A stretch of 64,000 nt of DNA from NCBI RefSeq assembly GCF_014645695.1, contig NZ_BMMF01000005.1:297797-361796 (forward strand), in the 5' to 3' direction. The notes below the pieces were generated by a model. The model searched no databases and was not told the origin of the DNA. It was given only the letters and a program-made list of their open reading frames with translations. The DNA comes from Salinarimonas ramus (GTDB taxonomy: Bacteria > Pseudomonadota > Alphaproteobacteria > Rhizobiales > Beijerinckiaceae). Shown in pieces: positions 52,490 to 61,248 of this stretch; the stretch's first letter is position 1, and each line of letters opens with the position of its first letter. The position numbers were made by a program, and so were the translations under genes.

Positions 52490-52978
52490 ATGCCTCTCTC
52501 GACACGACACCGCCGCGCGCGAGCCCGCTCGGCACTCCTCGCGGTGGCGGCCCTCGCCGCCGCCGCGAGCGCGCCCGCCCTCGCCGCCGGCCCGGTCACC
52601 CTCCCGGTGCCCACGATCACGATCTATCCCGGCGAGACCATCAAGGACACGGTGATCGTCGAGCGCGACTTTCCCGCCAGCACCGGCGATCTCGCCGTGA
52701 TCCGCGAGGCGCGCGCCCTCGTCGGCAAGGTGGCGCGCCGCACGCTGCTGCCCGGGCGCGTCGTGCCGCAGAACGCCGTGGAGGACGCCAAGCTCGTCGT
52801 GCGCGGGGAGACGACGCAGGTCGTCTTCGCCGCCGACGGGCTCGTGATCTCGACGCTCGTGACGCCGCTCGAGAACGGCGGCGCCGGCGATCGCGTGCGG
52901 GCGCGCAACCTCGATTCGGGCCTCGTCATCGTGGGCATCGTCCAGGACGACGGCTCGCTGCGCGTGGGAGCGCCCTGA
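52490..52978 (+). CDS. flgA: Flagellar P-ring assembly chaperone FlgA
   Basis: Encodes 162 residues. A signal peptide (RSALLAVAALAAAASAPALAA) is followed by the SAF-type domain with IYPGETIKDTVIVERDFPA, then ALVGKVARRTLLPGRVVPQNAV and the C-terminal GDRVRARNLDSGLVIVGIVQDDGSLRV. FlgA aids FlgI polymerisation into the P-ring in the periplasm. It is 30 bp after flgG and its stop shares one base with the flgI start (TGATG). Confidence 0.93.
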   Translation: MPLSTRHRRARARSALLAVAALAAAASAPALAAGPVTLPVPTITIYPGETIKDTVIVERDFPASTGDLAVIREARALVGKVARRTLLPGRVVPQNAVEDAKLVVRGETTQVVFAADGLVISTLVTPLENGGAGDRVRARNLDSGLVIVGIVQDDGSLRVGAP

Positions 52979-54129
52979 TGCCTCGTCGCATGCTCCGCCC
53001 TCTCGCCCTCGCCCTCGCTCTGGGGATGGCCGCCCTCGCGCCCACGCTGATGCCGAGCTCGGCCGCCGCCGACGCGATGGCGGGCGGCGTGACCCGCATC
53101 AAGGACATCACGACCCTCAAGGGCATGCGCGAGAACCAGCTCGTCGGCTACGGCCTCGTGGTCGGCCTCGCCAATACCGGCGACACCCTGCGCAACGCGC
53201 CCTTCACCGAGCAGTCGCTCACGTCCATGCTCGACCGGATGGGCGTGAACGTCGGCTCGGATCAGCTGCGCGCCCGCAACGTCGCCGCCGTCGTCGTGAC
53301 GGCGGAGCTGCCGCCCTTCATCGGGCGCGGCAACCGCATCGACGTCACGGTCTCGGCGCTGGGCGACGCGCGCTCGCTGCTCGGCGGGACGCTCGTGATC
53401 ACGCCGCTCATGGGCGCGGACGGGCAGATCTACGCCGTCGCCCAGGGCCCCGTCGCGGTGAGCGGCTTCTCCGCCGCGGGCGAGGCCGAGACGGTGACGC
53501 AGGGCGTCCCGACGGTCGGCCGCGTGCCCAACGGCGCGCTGATCGAGCGCGAGCTGCCGGACCATTTCGGCAACATGCGCTCGCTGATCCTCGAATTGCG
53601 GAACCCGGACTTCCGTACCGCGGTGCGCATCGCCGACGCCATCAACGTCTACACGCAGACGCGCTTCGGCGGGCGTGGCGCCTACGAGCGCGACTATCGC
53701 TCGATCCTGCTCGTGAACCCGCCCGACGTGAGCCCCGTGCGCTTCCTCGCCGAGATTGGCGATCTCCCCGTGACGCCGGACGCGCCCGCCCGCGTCGTCC
53801 TGGACGAACGCACCGGCACCGTCGTCATCGGCGCGGACGTGCGGGTCTCGACGGTGGCCGTCACCCACGGGAACCTGACGGTGCGCATCACGGAGATGCC
53901 CGTGGCGTCGCAACCCGCACCCTTCTCCGACGGCCAGACCGTGGTCCTGCCGGACACCCGCGTCGAGGTCCAGGAAGGCGAGGGCCGCCTCGCGATCCTA
54001 CAGGGCTCGAGCCTGCAGACGCTCGTCGCCGGCCTCAACCAGATCGGGCTGCGGCCGGCCGGGATCATCGCCATCCTCCAGGCGATCAAGTCCGCCGGCG
54101 CGCTCCAGGCCGACCTCGTCATCCAGTGA
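52978..54129 (+). CDS. flgI: Flagellar P-ring protein FlgI
   Basis: Encodes 383 residues. A signal peptide (LALALALGMAALAPTLMPSSAAA) precedes the P-ring body: RIKDITTLKGMRENQLVGYGLVVGLANTGD, TSMLDRMGVNV, NVAAVVVTAELPPF, then the C-terminal NQIGLRPAGIIAILQAIKSAGALQADLVIQ. ATG 52978 overlaps the flgA stop by one base. Its 3' end overlaps a convergent endonuclease/phosphatase-family gene by 11 bp. The usual next genes (motE, flgH, fliL, fliP) are not found here. Confidence 0.96.
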   Translation: MPRRMLRPLALALALGMAALAPTLMPSSAAADAMAGGVTRIKDITTLKGMRENQLVGYGLVVGLANTGDTLRNAPFTEQSLTSMLDRMGVNVGSDQLRARNVAAVVVTAELPPFIGRGNRIDVTVSALGDARSLLGGTLVITPLMGADGQIYAVAQGPVAVSGFSAAGEAETVTQGVPTVGRVPNGALIERELPDHFGNMRSLILELRNPDFRTAVRIADAINVYTQTRFGGRGAYERDYRSILLVNPPDVSPVRFLAEIGDLPVTPDAPARVVLDERTGTVVIGADVRVSTVAVTHGNLTVRITEMPVASQPAPFSDGQTVVLPDTRVEVQEGEGRLAILQGSSLQTLVAGLNQIGLRPAGIIAILQAIKSAGALQADLVIQ

Positions 54130-54889
54130 GGCCGGCTCCGGCCGACCGCTGATCCGCTGCCTCGCGGCCCGCATCGTCGAGCACCACCTCCGCCACGAAG
54201 GGGAGGTGGTCGGAGGCGACGCGGGTCGTCGGCGTGCGCAGGGCCTGCGCCGCCACGAGACGCGCGCCGTTGGCGCCCATGATGTGGTCGATGCGCGTCA
54301 GCGGCATCCAGGAGGGATAGGTCGGGTGCCTGTCGGGCAGGACGGAACGGGCGCAGTCGAGCTCGCCGGCCAGGCGCCGATAGGCGGCGGTGCGCATGCC
54401 GGCGTTGAGATCGCCCATGAGCACCGCCGGCCCCGGCGCCGCGCCGAGCCAGTCCGGCCCCAGCAGCGCCTCGGCCTGGGCCATGCGGTCGCGCCGGGAG
54501 AGCACGGCGAGATGCGTGCAGATCACCTGGAGCGGGCCCTGGTCGGTGTCGACCTCGACCCAGAGCGCGGAGCGCCGCTCCGGCAGCGCCGGGCCGAGCC
54601 GCGGCAGGGGCCCGCCCTTCACCGGGCGCATCGGCAGATCCGACAGGATCGCGAGGCCGAACTGCTCGCCGCCGAAGGTCGCCGTGCGCTGGAAGTGCCA
54701 GTCCATGCCCAGGCCGCGGGCGAGCGCCTGCAGCGCGTGCGCGCCCTGGCTGCGGGCGCTCCAGCGCACCTCCTGGAGCGCGACGACCCGCGCACCGCTC
54801 TCGCGGATCGCATGCGCGATGCGCTCGGGCTCGCGGCGGCGATCGGTACCGATGAAGGAATGGACGTTGTAGGTGACGAGACGGGGCAT
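54119..54889 (-). CDS. Endonuclease/exonuclease/phosphatase family protein
   Basis: Encodes 256 residues. The EEP fold residues are seen as LVTYNVHSFIG, VVALQEVRW (metal-binding Glu), VICTHLAVLSRRDR, LMGDLNAG and a C-terminal RIDHIMG with VASDHLPFVAEV (catalytic His). It has no signal peptide. Substrates in this family range from nucleic acids to phospholipids, so only the chemistry is predictable. It is convergent with flgI, overlapping it by 11 bp. Confidence 0.9.
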   Translation of the reverse strand: MPRLVTYNVHSFIGTDRRREPERIAHAIRESGARVVALQEVRWSARSQGAHALQALARGLGMDWHFQRTATFGGEQFGLAILSDLPMRPVKGGPLPRLGPALPERRSALWVEVDTDQGPLQVICTHLAVLSRRDRMAQAEALLGPDWLGAAPGPAVLMGDLNAGMRTAAYRRLAGELDCARSVLPDRHPTYPSWMPLTRIDHIMGANGARLVAAQALRTPTTRVASDHLPFVAEVVLDDAGREAADQRSAGAGLTG

Positions 54890-54937
54890 CGAACGAGAGA
54901 TGGGGAGGAATGGCGCGGCGGAAAAGACCGACGCGCC

Positions 54938-56131
54938 TCAGCGCAGCTCGATCCGCCCCTCGGCGAGGAGATTTCGGCAATCGGTCGCGTCGCGCATCGT
55001 GTCCTCGCCCTGCGGCGCGATGGCCATGCCCTCGCCGTCGAAGCGGGGATCGTCGCACTCGCCGTCGTTGGCCCAGCGGCTCGAATCGTCGCCGAAATCG
55101 ATGCCGGCGGTGGAGGAGGCAGGCGGCGCCGCCGGCGCTGCGGGCGCTGCGGGGGCGACGTCCGCGCGGGAGCGGCCGACGAGGTCGATCGCGCCCTCCT
55201 CGTAGAGCCGGCGGCAATCGCTCGCGTCGCGCATCGCGTCCTCGTCGAGCAGCACGGCCGCCATGCCGCGGCCCTGGAAGCGCGGGTCGTCGCATTCCCC
55301 GTCGTTTGCCCAGCGGCTCGTGTCGTCGCCGAAGTCCACCGGCCCGGAGGGTGTCACGGGAGGCGGGGGCGTGGCGGGAGCCGTGGGAACGGCCGTCGCG
55401 GGAGCGGAGGCCGCACCGCCCTCGCCCGCACGCAACGCGATGGAGCCCGCCTCGTAGAGGCGTCGACAGTCGCTCGCGTCGCGTAGGCGATCCTCCTCCA
55501 CGAGCACCGCGGCCATGCCCTCGCCCTCGAAGCGGGGATCGTCGCACTCGCCGTCGTTCGCCCATCGACCGGTGTCGTCGCCGAAATCGACATCTCCCGC
55601 CGCCGCCGGCGCCGGCGCGGAGCGGGACGGCGCGCCGCCGCTCTCGCCCGCGCGCAACGCGATGGAACCCGCCTCGACGAGCCGGCGGCAATCGCTGGCG
55701 TCCTTGAAGCGATCCTCCTCGACGAGGACCGCGGCCATCCCCTCGCCCTCGAAGCGGGGATCGTCGCATTCGCCGTCGTTGGCCCAGCGCCCCGTGTCGT
55801 CGCCGTAATCGATCCCGCCGACGACGGTGCGCGGTGCGGCAGCGCCGTCGCTACCGGCACCGTCGGCCAGCGTGATTCGCCCGCGCTTGAACATCAGGAA
55901 GCAATCGGTCGCGTCCGCGCCGCGATGCTCCTCGTCGGAGAAGCCCACCATGCCCGGGCCCACGAAGCGCGGGTCGTCGCATTCGCGGTCGTTGGCGAAG
56001 GGGCTCGAATCGTCGCCCCAGTCGAAATCGGGCGAGACGGCCTGCGCCGAAGCAGGCGTGGCCACGGCGACGGCGAGGATCGCCACGAGGCCGCAGCCGG
56101 CGGCGAGGCTCCATACAGTCGCGTTTCGCAT
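54938..56131 (-). CDS. Secreted protein made of five Cys-paired acidic repeats (WANDGECDDPRF)
   Basis: Encodes 397 residues. A signal peptide ends near Gln30 (ATPASAQ). The mature protein is five repeats of about 54 residues at 36-88, 107-160, 181-234, 265-318 and 344-397, joined by Ala/Pro-rich linkers. Each repeat reads GDDTGRWANDGECDDPRFEG, then a Met-Ala turn, then DASDCRRLYEAGSIAL. The two Cys are exactly 26 residues apart in all five (51/77, 122/148, 196/222, 280/306, 359/385), so each repeat probably forms one disulfide. The acidic residues could bind calcium. Start ATG 56131 has GGGGGAAG upstream. I do not recognise a named domain. Confidence 0.85.
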   Translation of the reverse strand: MRNATVWSLAAGCGLVAILAVAVATPASAQAVSPDFDWGDDSSPFANDRECDDPRFVGPGMVGFSDEEHRGADATDCFLMFKRGRITLADGAGSDGAAAPRTVVGGIDYGDDTGRWANDGECDDPRFEGEGMAAVLVEEDRFKDASDCRRLVEAGSIALRAGESGGAPSRSAPAPAAAGDVDFGDDTGRWANDGECDDPRFEGEGMAAVLVEEDRLRDASDCRRLYEAGSIALRAGEGGAASAPATAVPTAPATPPPPVTPSGPVDFGDDTSRWANDGECDDPRFQGRGMAAVLLDEDAMRDASDCRRLYEEGAIDLVGRSRADVAPAAPAAPAAPPASSTAGIDFGDDSSRWANDGECDDPRFDGEGMAIAPQGEDTMRDATDCRNLLAEGRIELR

Positions 56132-56324
56132 CGACGCTTCCCCCGCTCTCACACGCTCTCGGCCGCACGCACGCGCGACGGCTCGATGCGGGCCGGCCGG
56201 AGGGTAGCGCCCCGGCCGACGTCGCGGAAGCGTGAAATGCCGCATGCGCGTGCGGCGCTTCCCGCGGGAGGCGCGAGCGGGTAAGCCGAAGGACGGCCCC
56301 ATCCGCGCCGCCGAGGTCCTTTCG

Positions 56325-57599
56325 ATGACTGATACCGCCGCCTCGCGTCCCGAGACGTCCGCGAAGAGCCTCGCCGGCATCACCGTGCTCGACCTCACCC
56401 GCGTCCTCGCAGGCCCGAGCGCGACGCAGCTCCTAGGCGATCTCGGCGCGCGGGTGATCAAGGTCGAGCGGCCCGGATCGGGCGACGACACCCGCGCCTG
56501 GGGCCCGCCCTTCGTGCCCGACGAGACCGGCGCACCCTCCGACCTCTCCGCCTATTTCCTCGCGGCCAACCGCAACAAGAGCTCGATCGTGCTCGACATC
56601 ACGACGCCCGCCGGCGTCGAAATCGTGCGCGCGCTCGCGGCGAAGGCGGACGTGGTGGTGGAGAACTACAAGCCGGGCGACCTCGCCCGCCGGGGGTTGG
56701 GCTACGAGGACCTGCGCGCGATCAAGCCCGATCTCGTCTGGTGCTCCATCACAGGCTTCGGGCACGACGGGCCCTATGCCGAGCGCATCGGCTACGACTT
56801 CCTCGTCCAGGCCATGGGCGGGATCATGAGCATCACCGGCGAGCCCGACGGGGAGCCGATGAAGGTGGGCGTGGGCATCTCCGACCTCATGTGCGGCATG
56901 TATGCGAGCGTGGGCATCCTCGCCGCGCTTCGCCACCGGGACGCGACGGGGGAGGGGCAGTTCCTCGAGGTCTCGCTCTACGACACGCAGATCTCCTGGC
57001 TCGTGAACGCGGCGACGAACACCCTCGTGTCCGGCAAGGCGCCGCGGCGGCTCGGCAATCGCCATCCCAACATCGCGCCCTACCAGACCTACCGCGCCGC
57101 CGACGGGCACCTCGTCGTCGCGGTGGGCAACGACGGGCAGTTCCGCCGCTTCTGCGCGGCGCTCGAGGCGCCGGAGCTCGCGAGCGATCCGCGCTTTGCC
57201 ACCAATGCCGGGCGGCTCGAGCATCTCGACGCGCTCAACGCCGCCCTCGACCCGATCGTCGCGCGCGCCGACGTCGCGACCTGGGTCGCGCGGCTCGAGC
57301 GCGCGCAGGTGCCCGCGGGCCCTGTGGCGAGCGTGCCGGAAGCCCTCTCGGACCCGCATACGCGCGCCCGCGAGATGGTGATCGAGATGCCCTCCCCGAT
57401 CGTCGACGGCGAGACGCTGCGGCTCCTCGGCAATCCGCTCAAGCTCCGCGCCACCCCCGCGTCCTACGACAAGGCACCGCCGCGGCTGGGCGCCGATCGC
57501 GACACGGTGCTCGCGGAGGTGCTGGGCCTCGATCCCGCCAGCATCGTCGATCTCGCGGCGAGAGGCGCTTTCGGAGCCGAAGTCGGACCCGGAGATTGA
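56325..57599 (+). CDS. CaiB/BaiF family CoA transferase (class III)
   Basis: Encodes 424 residues. It transfers CoA between carboxylates by the formyl-CoA transferase mechanism. Family blocks are TVLDLTRVLAGPSATQLLGDLGARVIKVE, FLAANRNKSSIVLDITTPAG, VVVENYKPG, CSITGFGHDGPYAERIGYDFLVQAMGG and the catalytic Asp in VGVGISDLMCGMYASVG. The C-terminal RREMVIEMP-type end is present as ARAREMVIEMP. Substrate is unknown. ATG 56325 is chosen because the conserved region begins soon after. It is divergent from the repeat protein. Confidence 0.92.
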   Translation: MTDTAASRPETSAKSLAGITVLDLTRVLAGPSATQLLGDLGARVIKVERPGSGDDTRAWGPPFVPDETGAPSDLSAYFLAANRNKSSIVLDITTPAGVEIVRALAAKADVVVENYKPGDLARRGLGYEDLRAIKPDLVWCSITGFGHDGPYAERIGYDFLVQAMGGIMSITGEPDGEPMKVGVGISDLMCGMYASVGILAALRHRDATGEGQFLEVSLYDTQISWLVNAATNTLVSGKAPRRLGNRHPNIAPYQTYRAADGHLVVAVGNDGQFRRFCAALEAPELASDPRFATNAGRLEHLDALNAALDPIVARADVATWVARLERAQVPAGPVASVPEALSDPHTRAREMVIEMPSPIVDGETLRLLGNPLKLRATPASYDKAPPRLGADRDTVLAEVLGLDPASIVDLAARGAFGAEVGPGD

Positions 57600-57825
57600 C
57601 GGGAAGCCGGGCGTTTGCGTTGATTTTTCCGGAGTATTCGAGTTCCTAACGAGACCTTACCAACAGCTGGTAATCGCCGCTAATTTGAATTCGGATTTAC
57701 CGGCGGGCAAGTAACGTACCCTTGACGGTGACAACATTTGCTAGCTGTGATTCACGACAAGAGCGTTGCTCGTCACGGCCTCCGGAACTACCCCTAGAGC
57801 GTCCGCTTAGAACGGGGGTAATGAC
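57600..57825. other. AT-rich leader region upstream of ftcR
   Basis: 226 bp clearly richer in A/T than the flanks. It holds the TTACCA/TGGTAA inverted repeat (57657-57673), a CTAA-N7-TTAC CtrA-like match, and TTGACG at about 57722. No gene is seen. Confidence 0.6.
57657..57673. promoter_or_regulatory. Inverted repeat upstream of ftcR
   Basis: TTACCA (57657-57662), five bases, TGGTAA (57668-57673). It lies about 155 bases before the ftcR start in the AT-rich leader. A binding site for a dimeric regulator is inferred. Confidence 0.45.
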
Positions 57826-58500
57826 GTGTACATCATCGTCGACGAAAGAGAGCTCGTCACAACGGGGTACCGATCCGGCTTCGACCGAGAGGGCGTGAGC
57901 GCGGTCGGGTTCGATCCGTCGGAGTTCAACGACTGGATCTCGGGCGCCGCCGAGGAGGATCTCGGCGCCGTCGAGGCCATCCTCATCGGGGATTGCCAGG
58001 CGCGCGAGACCCTGCCGCGTCTCGTCAAGAGCCGCTGCAAGGCGCCCGTGATCGCCATGAACGACACCCATTGCCTGGAGCAGACGCTCGGGCTCTTCGC
58101 GGCCGGGGTGGACGACGTCGTCCGCAAGCCCGTGCACGTGAAGGAGATCATGGCCCGCGTGGGCGCCTTCAACCGCCGGATCGTCCCGCCGGTGGAAGAC
58201 GAGGCCGCGCCCACCGAGCACGATCTCCAGGTCTTCTTCGACGGGCGCGACCCGATCGTCCGCGGCGAGGTGCTCACCCTGCCCCGGCGCGAGCGCCGCA
58301 TCCTCGAATATCTCGTGAAGAACAAGGGCAAGCGCGTGCAGCGCGAGCAGATCTTCTCGGCCGTCTACGGCGTGTTCAACGAGAACGTCGACGAGGCGGT
58401 GGTGGAGAGCCACATCTCGAAGCTGCGCAAGAAGCTACGCGGGCGCCTCGGCTACGATCCGATCGATTCCAAGCGTTACCTCGGCTACATGTTCTCCTGA
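57826..58500 (+). CDS. ftcR: Flagellar transcriptional regulator FtcR (Rem-type response regulator)
   Basis: Encodes 224 residues. The receiver-like domain keeps Asp6/Glu7 (IIVDEREL), Asp56 (AILIGD) and Lys101 (VVRKPV); the OmpR-type winged helix follows: LPRRERRILEYLVKNKGKRVQREQIFSAVYG, then ESHISKLRKKLRGRLGYDPIDSKRYLGY. This is the FtcR/Rem family that activates flagellar genes in Brucella and Sinorhizobium. The start is GTG 57826; an ATG at 57821 is out of frame. It lies 3.7 kb beyond flgI, with three unrelated genes between. The leader has candidate CtrA-like and palindromic sites. Confidence 0.92.
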   Translation: MYIIVDERELVTTGYRSGFDREGVSAVGFDPSEFNDWISGAAEEDLGAVEAILIGDCQARETLPRLVKSRCKAPVIAMNDTHCLEQTLGLFAAGVDDVVRKPVHVKEIMARVGAFNRRIVPPVEDEAAPTEHDLQVFFDGRDPIVRGEVLTLPRRERRILEYLVKNKGKRVQREQIFSAVYGVFNENVDEAVVESHISKLRKKLRGRLGYDPIDSKRYLGYMFS

Positions 58501-58650
58501 TCCGCTCTTTCTTCCGCGCTTCCACGGCCGTTTCGGTCGCTTCCGTTTCATCCACCCGTTTCGCATCACGAGCTGGTACCGGCGCCACACGCTCCCTCGC
58601 GAGCGCGCCACACGGGACGACGCTCCCGACACCTCCCGCATCCGCAGACG

Positions 58651-59901
58651 TCAGAGACGCTCCCCATCGGGGACCCCCGGCAGCTCCGCCACGAACGCGG
58701 CTCCTTCGCCGTTCGGCCGCGCGTAGAGCGCCTCTCCGCCGTGACGTCGCGCGATCTGGCGCACCAGCGCCAGGCCCAGGCCCCAGCTTCCCGCCGCCTC
58801 CGATCGCCCCGCCGGCCGATAGAACGCCTCGAACACCCGCTCCGCCTCGCCGTCGGGCAGGCCCGGGCCGTGGTCGCGCACGACGAGCCGCACGCCGCCT
58901 GCGTCGCGTCGTTCGACGCGGGCCTCGATCGGAGGCGCGCCGTGGCGGGCGGCGTTCTGGAAGAGGTTGCGCACGAGCCGGCGCAGGAGCCGCGGATCGC
59001 CCACGATCTCCACTGCGTCGCCCTCCACCGTCGCATCGACCCGCGCGCCCTCCTCGGCGACGAGGGCGAGGAGATCGACGCGCTCGCGACGCTCCAGGCC
59101 TGCCACGTGATCGAGCCGGCTCGCCACCAGGATCTCCTCGACGAGCGCGTCGAGCTCGGAGAGGCTCGTGACGATCTCCTGGCGCAGAGCCGGGCGCGGA
59201 TCCTCCTCGAACAGGTCGATGGCCATGCGCAGGCGCGCGAGCGGCGAGCGCAGCTCGTGGCTGGCATTGGCGAGGAGCGCCGAATGAGAGGCGACGAGGC
59301 GTTCCACGGTCGCGGCCGCCGCATCGAAGCTCTTCGCCACGGCGGCGACCTCGTCGGCGCCCGACAACCCGATGCGGGCCGAGAGGTCGCCCGCACCCCA
59401 GGCCTCGACGCCCGCCCGCAGGCGCTCGAGGCGGCGGGTGAGGTGACCGACGACGGGGTAGGCGACGAGCGCGATCAGGATCGCGATGATGGCGATGGGG
59501 ATCAAGGGATTGCGATCGTCGTCGCCTCCCTCGCCCGACGAGTCCGCGCGGCCGAAGCGCGCCTGGACGACGCGCCCGTCGCTCAGCGTGAAGACGAAGA
59601 CGCGCCCGCGCCGGTCGAGACCGGGATCACCGGCGACGAGCCGGCCCCCGGGGTCGCGCAGGGCGAGATCGGCGCCGAGCGCGTCGGCGAGACGATCGAG
59701 CGTCGGCCCGGGATCGTCGGCGGGCAGCGTGCGCTCGAAGAAGATGCGCCCGCGCTCGGCCCAGGGCCCGCGCTCGGCGGCGGCGGTGATGCGGAAGACG
59801 ATCGCGCCCGCCAGCGCCACGAGCGCCACGGCGGCGACGACCGTCAGATACACCTTCCAGAACAGCGAGAGGCCGCGGGGGCGGCGCAGCGACAGAGCCA
59901 T
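58651..59901 (-). CDS. Sensor histidine kinase (OmpR-type system)
   Basis: Encodes 416 residues. Two membrane segments (about 15-38 and 133-155) enclose a short periplasmic sensor, then a HAMP linker (RLRAGVEAWGAGDLSARIGL). The H-box is ANASHELRSPLARLR with His215; the catalytic domain has NLFQNAARHG, VVRDHGPGLPD and SWGLGLALVRQIARRHGG. The start shares one base with the response regulator stop (TGATG), so the two are co-translated. With the Spy-like gene upstream, this resembles the Cpx envelope-stress layout. Confidence 0.94.
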   Translation of the reverse strand: MALSLRRPRGLSLFWKVYLTVVAAVALVALAGAIVFRITAAAERGPWAERGRIFFERTLPADDPGPTLDRLADALGADLALRDPGGRLVAGDPGLDRRGRVFVFTLSDGRVVQARFGRADSSGEGGDDDRNPLIPIAIIAILIALVAYPVVGHLTRRLERLRAGVEAWGAGDLSARIGLSGADEVAAVAKSFDAAAATVERLVASHSALLANASHELRSPLARLRMAIDLFEEDPRPALRQEIVTSLSELDALVEEILVASRLDHVAGLERRERVDLLALVAEEGARVDATVEGDAVEIVGDPRLLRRLVRNLFQNAARHGAPPIEARVERRDAGGVRLVVRDHGPGLPDGEAERVFEAFYRPAGRSEAAGSWGLGLALVRQIARRHGGEALYARPNGEGAAFVAELPGVPDGERL

Positions 59902-60605
59902 CAGGCGCCCTCGTCCTGGGAGCGGGCGAAGACGTAGCCGGCGCCACGGACCGTCAGCACGCGGCGGGGATGCTTCGGATCGTCCTCGATCGCCGCGCGG
60001 ATGCGCGAGACGTGGACGTCGATGGAGCGGTCGAACGCCTCGAGCTCGGCGCCGCGCACGAGGTCCATCAGCTGCTCGCGGGAGAGGACGCGCCCGGCGT
60101 TCTCGGCGAGCGCCACGAGCAGGTCGAACTGGTAGGAGGTGAGCGCACGCTCCGCGCCGTCGACGCGCACCTGGCGCGCCCCGCGGTCGATCTCGAGCCG
60201 ACCGAAGCGCAGCGGCGGCGGGCCGGCCTGGCCGACGCCGCCGTTGCGCCGGCGCAGCACCGCCTTCAGCCGCGCGAGCAGCTCGCGTGGGTTGAAGGGC
60301 TTGGGCACGTAATCGTCCGCCCCGATCTCCAGGCCGACGATGCGATCCGTCTCGTCGCCCTTGGCGGTGAGCATGACGACGGGCACGTCGGAGGCGGCGC
60401 GGATGCGGCGCAGCGTCTCGAAGCCGTCGAGGTCCGGCAGCATGACGTCCAGCACGATCGCCGCGGGCGGGCGCCGGGAGAGCTCGGCGAGGCCGTCCCG
60501 CGCCGTGGCGGCGGCGCGGGCGGCAAAGCCGTTCTGGTCGAGATAGTCCCGCAGCATGCCGGACAGGCGCACGTCGTCGTCGACGATCAGGATCTCGTCC
60601 GGCAT
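59901..60605 (-). CDS. OmpR family response regulator
   Basis: Encodes 234 residues. The receiver has the acidic pair in LIVDDDV, the phospho-acceptor Asp53 in IVLDVMLP, Thr80 and Lys102 in VPKPFN. The winged-helix domain includes LTSYQFDLLVALAENAGRVLSREQLMDL and the final VRGAGYVFA. ATG 60605. It is encoded directly upstream of its kinase, and the Spy-like gene is 40 bp upstream on the same strand. Together they look like an envelope-stress or metal-response operon, comparable to CpxPRA. Confidence 0.95.
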   Translation of the reverse strand: MPDEILIVDDDVRLSGMLRDYLDQNGFAARAAATARDGLAELSRRPPAAIVLDVMLPDLDGFETLRRIRAASDVPVVMLTAKGDETDRIVGLEIGADDYVPKPFNPRELLARLKAVLRRRNGGVGQAGPPPLRFGRLEIDRGARQVRVDGAERALTSYQFDLLVALAENAGRVLSREQLMDLVRGAELEAFDRSIDVHVSRIRAAIEDDPKHPRRVLTVRGAGYVFARSQDEGA

Positions 60606-60645
60606 GTCTCGCGCGTCCTCTTCGACGGGATATGCGGCTATCCTA

Positions 60646-61248
60646 TCACCAGCGGCCGTGGCCGCGACGGCGCTCGCCCATCTCCTCGATCAGCGCGGCG
60701 CGCTGCTCGGGAGTGAGCACCTCGGCGGCGTCGAGGAGCGCTTCGAGGCCGCGGGCGGAGGCCGTCTCCATGGCGGCGAGGCGCTCGGCGCGCAGGGTCT
60801 CGGCGGCGGCCCGGTCGATCTCGGTGGCGCCGAGGATGCCGGCGAGGTCCTCGCGGGTGTCGCGGAAGCCCTGCACCAGCGGCATGATCTCGTCGCGCGC
60901 GTCCTCGGCGATGGCCTTGATCCGCTCCACCTGCTCGGGGGTCGCCTCGACCTCGTCGAGGGCGCGCTCGAGGCGCCATTCCATGAAGGCGCCCATGGCG
61001 CCGCGCTCGCCGCGCTCGTGATCGCCGAAGCGAGCGTGCATCATCCTGCCGTGCGGACCCTCGCCCGCGGCGTGGCGCACGAGCGGCGCGTCCTGCGCCG
61101 CCGCGAAGCCGGCGCCGACCGCTCCGAGCGCGAGCGCGCCGAGCGCGACCGCGAGGATCGGGCGGGAAAAGCCGGTGCGGGGGGCCGCGACCCGCGAGGT
61201 GGCGTCGTCGGTGGGGGTCTTCTCGATGGGGGTCTTGTCCGTCGTCAT
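60646..61248 (-). CDS. Spy/CpxP family periplasmic protein (LTxxQ)
   Basis: Encodes 200 residues. One hydrophobic segment (about 30-50, RPILAVALGALALGAVGAGFAAA) ends in a signal-like AAA-Q; the mature part is helical and charged. Two LTxxQ-type motifs are visible: ATPEQVERIKAI and VLTPEQRAALIEEMG, as in Spy/CpxP. The His-rich HGRMMHARFGDHERG segment may bind metals. Such proteins restrain the cognate kinase or act as chaperones. It starts the operon with the regulator pair. Confidence 0.88.
   Translation of the reverse strand: MTTDKTPIEKTPTDDATSRVAAPRTGFSRPILAVALGALALGAVGAGFAAAQDAPLVRHAAGEGPHGRMMHARFGDHERGERGAMGAFMEWRLERALDEVEATPEQVERIKAIAEDARDEIMPLVQGFRDTREDLAGILGATEIDRAAAETLRAERLAAMETASARGLEALLDAAEVLTPEQRAALIEEMGERRRGHGRW

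Noticed and set aside
49784-52510. A long minus-strand frame across the flagellar genes
   Set aside because: Low-complexity translation antisense to flgC, fliE and flgG; only the RES and antitoxin parts within it (in other frames) are real genes.
57821-57825. ATG at 57821 as the ftcR start
   Set aside because: It is out of frame with FtcR; GTG 57826 gives the family's VDERE start.
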